The notes under the pieces are model-generated. The model saw nothing but the letters and a program-made list of their open reading frames with translations. It was not told where the DNA came from and made no database searches. Source: Sutterellaceae bacterium (GTDB lineage: Bacteria > Pseudomonadota > Gammaproteobacteria > Burkholderiales > Burkholderiaceae_F). From it: 9,621 nt of DNA. The first letter of the stretch is position 1. Every line of letters begins with the position of its first letter. Made by a program: the position numbers and the translations under genes. This document shows positions 6,262 through 9,621 of the stretch, piece after piece. Location of the stretch: NCBI GenBank assembly GCA_030531135.1, contig JAUNOJ010000056.1, forward strand, positions 1 to 9,621, given 5' to 3'.

Positions 6262-6533
6262 TTGAGAGGGGCGTAATTTTTCGTGTTTTGCAATTATACG
6301 AACTTATGTATTTCCCTAGTGTTTTTGCCTTGAATACGGCCGATCTATCAGGAAATACCACTTTGGAAATATTGTGTTACTTCTTTGAAAAAAATTCACT
6401 GTCACATATCCCCATTCGTTGGTAGGATTTCGATGTTTTAGCAGGCAGTCGGATTTCGGGTTTCAATTCCCGTCCCAAAAACAGTCATAGGACAAGACCG
6501 TCGACACCTGCAAGTTGGAGATAGATAAACGAT
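6262..6533. promoter_or_regulatory. 272-bp divergent region between EamA and AzoR-like genes
   Basis: No gene is seen. A perfect inverted repeat GTATTTCC (6308-6315)/GGAAATAC (6351-6358) lies just upstream of the EamA -10 candidate. GGAAATA recurs at 6365-6371, 14 bp after its previous copy. A hairpin CGGG/CCCG (6457-6460 with 6469-6472) around TTTCAATT resembles a tRNA T-arm but has an 8-base loop and no matching acceptor stem. The repeats may be operator sites for a regulator of one or both genes. Confidence 0.4.
6293..6298 (-). promoter_or_regulatory. Consensus -10 element for the EamA gene
   Basis: ATTATA on the plus strand reads TATAAT on the minus strand, 32 bp upstream of the EamA start codon, which would give a leader of about 25 nt. 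The -35 region (CACTAG or AACACT, depending on spacing) matches poorly, so the promoter may need help from a factor binding the GTATTTCC/GGAAATAC repeat. Confidence 0.4.
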
Positions 6534-7211
6534 ATGCCACAAGTTTTGTTTGTACACAGTTCCCCGCCCGCAAGCGAAATTAGGAGAGTTTCGCAGGGCT
6601 TTTGCACCCGCCAGATGGCGCGTGTTTTAAAAGATCAGATTAAGGGGCGAGATGTACGCATTGTCGATAGGGATGTTGCGGCCAATCCCCCCGGAATGGT
6701 CGACAGCCACTGGCTTGCCGCCGCCAATAAGGAGCAAGCCCATCGGTATCCTGCCGATGTTGCGCGTTTGAAAGAAAGCGATATGCTTTCCGACGAAGTT
6801 TTAAAAAGCGATGTGATCGTCATCGCCTGCCCTCTCGTTTCAGGGCATATTCCGATGCCTTTGAAGGCTTGGATGGATAACATTGTCCGGCCGGGCAAAA
6901 CCTTTACCAAGCCTGACAACAAGCGACTGACGCACACCTACGGATTGCTGCACGACAAGCTCGTCGTGTTGCTTGAAACGGAAACGAACGACGTACGTCC
7001 CCGCTTTATGTTTCAGGCCGCTACCGATGCTCAATTGCGTGCGACCTTGACCAAATTGGGTGTCAAGCGCTTTGAGCGCGTCACGGTCAAGGAAGGCGAC
7101 AATCCCGCGATCGAACCTTGCGACCCCGTTTCTTGGGTCAAGTGCGAGGCCGCTTTGCAGGAGTTGGCTTCCAAGCTCAAACAGCGTTGGGAGTATAGAG
7201 CGCAGGGATAA
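6534..7211 (+). CDS. AzoR-like flavodoxin-fold NAD(P)H oxidoreductase
   Basis: 225 residues with the flavodoxin-like fold of FMN-dependent NADH-azoreductases/quinone reductases, cytoplasmic enzymes that reduce quinones or azo and nitro compounds by two electrons. The N-terminal strand and phosphate loop read VLFVHSSPPASEIRRVS (4-20). RIVDRDVAANPPGMVDSHWL (42-61) matches the family's RDLAANP region, and VIVIACPLVSGHIPMPLKAW (94-113) matches the family's VIxAPMYNFxIPxxLKxW segment. Two binding motifs differ from E. coli AzoR: the flavin-contacting MYNF is replaced by PLVS (100-103), and the later SRGG loop seems replaced by LLETETND (146-153). Flavin or substrate preference may therefore differ. 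The start is the only ATG after an in-frame TAG (6522-6524). GGAG (6517-6520) is 13 bases away, a long spacing. A guess from context is detoxification of reactive quinones. Confidence 0.82.
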   Translation: MPQVLFVHSSPPASEIRRVSQGFCTRQMARVLKDQIKGRDVRIVDRDVAANPPGMVDSHWLAAANKEQAHRYPADVARLKESDMLSDEVLKSDVIVIACPLVSGHIPMPLKAWMDNIVRPGKTFTKPDNKRLTHTYGLLHDKLVVLLETETNDVRPRFMFQAATDAQLRATLTKLGVKRFERVTVKEGDNPAIEPCDPVSWVKCEAALQELASKLKQRWEYRAQG

Positions 7212-7225
7212 CCGACACACTGTTC

Positions 7226-7244
7226 GTTCCCCTTTGCCGGGAAC
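7226..7244. repeat. Short inverted repeat in a convergent gap
   Basis: GTTCCC (7226-7231) and GGGAAC (7239-7244) form a 6-bp stem with a 7-base loop, sitting just left of the main terminator. It has no T tract of its own and may assist termination or be incidental. Confidence 0.4.
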
Positions 7245-7251
7245 CGTCTAA

Positions 7252-7286
7252 AGAAACGCCGCGAGTTTTGAGTTCGCGGCGTTTTT
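7252..7286. terminator. Bidirectional intrinsic terminator
   Basis: AGAAACGCCGCGA (7252-7264) pairs with TCGCGGCGTTTTT (7274-7286): 13 pairs with one G-U, around a 9-nt loop. The plus strand ends in a T run (7282-7286), and the minus strand ends in TTTCTTT. It therefore serves both the AzoR-like gene and the convergent autotransporter. Its core repeats that of the hairpin at 5303-5330. Confidence 0.85.
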
Positions 7287-7305
7287 CTTAGATCAAAGGA
7301 GCAGA

Positions 7306-9534
7306 TTACCAGACGTGGCGTAAGCCTACGTTCCAGCGGTAGTTTTCTCTGACCTCACCGCTCGAGGTGCGCTCAAGGTCCACATACATGTAGGTATTGT
7401 CCGACCAATTGAAGTTGGCGCCGACTCCGTACTCGACCCAACTGCCGCCCAAGTCTTCTTTGAGAGCTTCGCGCACAGTTGCGTCGCTCACCAAAGCAGC
7501 CGTTCCGGTCATTTCGCCTTGGAAGTCATAGACACCGGAAACACGTGCATAGACCGAACCTTTGTTATTGGGGAAGGTATAGCCCGTGCGAACGCCGATG
7601 CGGCCGATCGTGCTCTCAAAGCTGTCCTGCTGAATGCGAACGTCGTTGCCCGTCGTAAAGTCGGTGCTTGTCACGTAGCCGTACGACAATTCGACTTGCG
7701 GCTCGACAAAGACGCGGTTATCCATCAGGTTAAAGCGGTAGCCTGCTTCCACGCTGGCCGTGAAGGCATTGTTGTCGTAGTTGCCGTCCATGCCGTTTAA
7801 GGCAAAGTCGGTGTCAATCCTCGTGTATTTGGCAATCATGTCAACGTACGCCCCGCTCGGAGCCAGCCATGTGCCGTAAAGAGCAATGCCGTAGTCCTTA
7901 CTGTCGGACTGACCGTTGGCATACGTGCTTTCGCCGTCGGTGTAGTGGGCGGCCAAACCCACCTTCCAATCGCCCACGGAGACGTCGGAGCCAACCTGAA
8001 TGGTCGTGTTCTTGCTTTCAATGCTTTGAGCGCCGTATTCGGTCTCTGACCCATAGAGACGCACCCAGCTGCCGATGCCGGCAGGAGAGTCACGCAACTC
8101 ACCCATGCGCTTGTTGAGCGAATTGAGCTCGTGGCGCAAGGAGAGCATCGGCATGGCGGAGATCGATTCGAAGGCCGTCAGCCTCGTGTTGCGAGAGACT
8201 TCAACTTCGGACTTTTTGCCGTTCTCATCGACCGTTTGCTTCATTTCGCCTCGCACGGCGCCTTCGGCAATGGTGTTGTTTTGCTTGATCTTCACAGAAG
8301 AAGGATCGGTGCCGGCCTCAATGGAAGCGCTTAACGCGGCAAAGGCGGCATCGGCATTTTTGACATCGTCGGCAGTGACACCCGTAAAGCTCAAGTTGTA
8401 TTCCGTCACGTCATTGCGTGTGATGGAAAGTTTTGCGGTCTTGAAGGTTTGGCCGTCGTCCGTCGTGGCAGCGACGTTAACGGTCGCGTTGCTGCCCGTC
8501 ATCTTATCAACGTTAACGGTCTGACCATCGCCTTTGGTAAGGTTGATGACGCCGTCTTGCACATTGAGATTGTTCACAAAGCTCGTGTCGGTTGCGTTCC
8601 ATTGTGCACCATTGTTCAGCCCCAATGTGAACTCTGTGACAGTGTCTTTGTCCGCAGGTGGGTTACCTTCAACCGCTGAACTTCCTGTCCAATAAGATTG
8701 GGAGCCGTTTAAGTTTATATTGATACCGGAATCGACTGTAGTGCCAGACTGAACGCCATCATACTGAAAAACAATCTTGCCGTTGATCTGGGCTGTCTTG
8801 CCATTTATTTCAACAATGGAGTTGCCCCGAGTGTTAATTACTTCGTCAGCTTCAAGATAAATATCGTCAGCGGTTAACTTGATAATACCTTGAGACCATG
8901 CTTGCAAAGCTCTGGAGGGAGAATTATCGGAAACGGACGTATCACGTTTCGCAACAATACGGATTTTGTCGGCATTGACAATAACCGAAGCTCTCTCTTT
9001 ATCGCCAACGTTTTGGGGTGTCGTATTATTCCACGCATAAATCGCACGGGCATAAGGAGAAGTGATATCAATCACAAAGCTACTGGCATTTATTTCTATA
9101 TGGCCGCCATTCTCTTGTGTATTGTCCGAGTGCCCTCGCCACGCTTGAAGCGCGCCCATGACCGCATCAGCACCGGTACCGACAATCTGAACGCTATTCA
9201 TTCGATTTTCAGCGGTACCGACAACAAGGTTTGCACCACCGAAAGCATCAAGACCTGATTGCCACAGACTGTCTTTATTGAGTTCTATCGTCAGATTTTG
9301 GCCGGTGATTGTCACATTGGCCGTTTTTCCAGCTTCAGTGATACCGGCGTGAATCCCTGCTCCTTCAAACGTCGCTGGCACAGTGATAACGGTATTTTGC
9401 TCCGTTAGTTCCAAAATTTTGTCTTCATTTCTAAAATGATAACCGTCAGCACCTGTCATAGGATTATTGGCATAGGTTAACCCAGTTGCCGATGCTACTG
9501 CAAGGCAAATCAGCGAAAATTTTGCGTTTTTCAT
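7306..9534 (-). CDS. Classical (type Va) autotransporter with short beta-helical passenger
   Basis: 742 residues. Residues 1-22 (MKNAKFSLICLAVASATGLT, then YA) form a Sec signal peptide, with likely cleavage after YA. The passenger (about 23-450) is rich in Asn, Thr, Gly and Val with rung-like repeats: SGLDAF (93-98), GALQAW (127-132), RAIYAW (163-168) and RALQAW (208-213). These are mostly followed by strand pairs such as HIEINASSFVIDI (145-157), consistent with a right-handed beta-helix. No protease triad, RGD or lectin motif is evident. Residues about 455-485 form the linker helix, with LNSLNKRMGELRD (470-482) very like the SPATE/AIDA-type helix. The rest is a ~260-residue 12-strand barrel ending RHVW with the expected terminal aromatic. 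The barrel should insert in the outer membrane and export the passenger, perhaps as an adhesin. The passenger half is visibly more AT-rich than the barrel half. The Shine-Dalgarno is weak. Confidence 0.93.
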   Translation of the reverse strand: MKNAKFSLICLAVASATGLTYANNPMTGADGYHFRNEDKILELTEQNTVITVPATFEGAGIHAGITEAGKTANVTITGQNLTIELNKDSLWQSGLDAFGGANLVVGTAENRMNSVQIVGTGADAVMGALQAWRGHSDNTQENGGHIEINASSFVIDITSPYARAIYAWNNTTPQNVGDKERASVIVNADKIRIVAKRDTSVSDNSPSRALQAWSQGIIKLTADDIYLEADEVINTRGNSIVEINGKTAQINGKIVFQYDGVQSGTTVDSGININLNGSQSYWTGSSAVEGNPPADKDTVTEFTLGLNNGAQWNATDTSFVNNLNVQDGVINLTKGDGQTVNVDKMTGSNATVNVAATTDDGQTFKTAKLSITRNDVTEYNLSFTGVTADDVKNADAAFAALSASIEAGTDPSSVKIKQNNTIAEGAVRGEMKQTVDENGKKSEVEVSRNTRLTAFESISAMPMLSLRHELNSLNKRMGELRDSPAGIGSWVRLYGSETEYGAQSIESKNTTIQVGSDVSVGDWKVGLAAHYTDGESTYANGQSDSKDYGIALYGTWLAPSGAYVDMIAKYTRIDTDFALNGMDGNYDNNAFTASVEAGYRFNLMDNRVFVEPQVELSYGYVTSTDFTTGNDVRIQQDSFESTIGRIGVRTGYTFPNNKGSVYARVSGVYDFQGEMTGTAALVSDATVREALKEDLGGSWVEYGVGANFNWSDNTYMYVDLERTSSGEVRENYRWNVGLRHVW

Positions 9535-9542
9535 TTCGGTTT

Positions 9543-9565
9543 ATCTTGTAAGTTAAAAACAAGAT
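9543..9565. promoter_or_regulatory. Inverted repeat in the autotransporter leader
   Basis: ATCTTGT (9543-9549) and ACAAGAT (9559-9565) form a perfect 7-bp inverted repeat with a 9-base spacer, ending eight bases before the start codon on the minus strand. It could be an operator or an mRNA hairpin limiting ribosome access. The remaining bases to the right edge (9566-9621) show no gene or clear promoter. Confidence 0.5.
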
Positions 9566-9621
9566 GTTGCCCGAAACTCATACCCACAGAGACTTGGTGA
9601 CGCAGCGAGCCATTCAAGCAA

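Noticed and set aside
5894..6361. Minus-strand open frame of 155 codons overlapping the EamA start
   Set aside because: It runs in another frame over the EamA coding sequence and its promoter, and lacks the membrane-protein pattern seen in the EamA frame.
6405..6480. tRNA gene or tRNA remnant upstream of the AzoR-like gene
   Set aside because: TTGGTAG and CGGGTTTCAATTCCCG look like D-loop and T-arm pieces, but the T-loop has eight bases, no acceptor stem pairs and no anticodon arm fits. A tRNAscan-SE run would be decisive.

Overview
The window looks like ordinary chromosomal DNA from a Gram-negative proteobacterium. Moderate GC, a classical autotransporter with an outer-membrane beta-barrel, a proteobacterial NimR-like AraC regulator and an Fsr-type exporter all fit this. 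My best guess is a host-associated betaproteobacterium of the Sutterellaceae type (Burkholderiales), but that rests on overall impression, not on a marker gene. I see no insertion sequence, prophage, CRISPR array, rRNA or complete tRNA.

Layout, left to right. (1) 1-580, minus: 5' part of an Fsr-like major facilitator exporter, running off the left edge. (2) 679-1437, plus: a divergent AraC-family regulator with an N-terminal cupin, probably the local regulator of the exporter. (3) 1438-2199: a 760-bp stretch holding one well-supported small gene (1644-1793, a 49-residue single-pass membrane protein with a perfect Shine-Dalgarno sequence) and then a 406-nt leader full of hairpins and a repeated 15/16-mer ahead of (4) 2200-3843, plus: formate-tetrahydrofolate ligase (fhs). 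(5) 3844-4056: an extended -10 element, a four-segment set of alternative stems, a strong intrinsic terminator, and a pair of TTTGTCAT repeats. These could be a small RNA or an attenuator ahead of (6) 4057-5268, plus: a HipA-family Ser/Thr kinase with intact catalytic residues but no HipB partner. (7) 5341-6261, minus: an EamA/DMT-family inner-membrane transporter. (8) 6534-7211, plus: an AzoR-like flavodoxin-fold NAD(P)H oxidoreductase. (9) 7306-9534, minus: a 742-residue classical (type Va) autotransporter with a short beta-helical passenger.

The genes do not form one operon. They are mostly single-gene units in divergent pairs (exporter/AraC, EamA/AzoR-like) and convergent pairs (hipA/EamA, AzoR-like/autotransporter). 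The two convergent gaps carry hairpin terminators with nearly the same stem sequence. The only clear functional pairing is the exporter with its divergent AraC regulator.

Nothing here is a clear new system. The items most worth a second look are the RNA-scale signals around fhs and hipA, the 49-residue membrane protein, the orphan HipA, and the autotransporter with an Asn-Ser pair where related proteins carry the Asn-Asn self-cleavage site.
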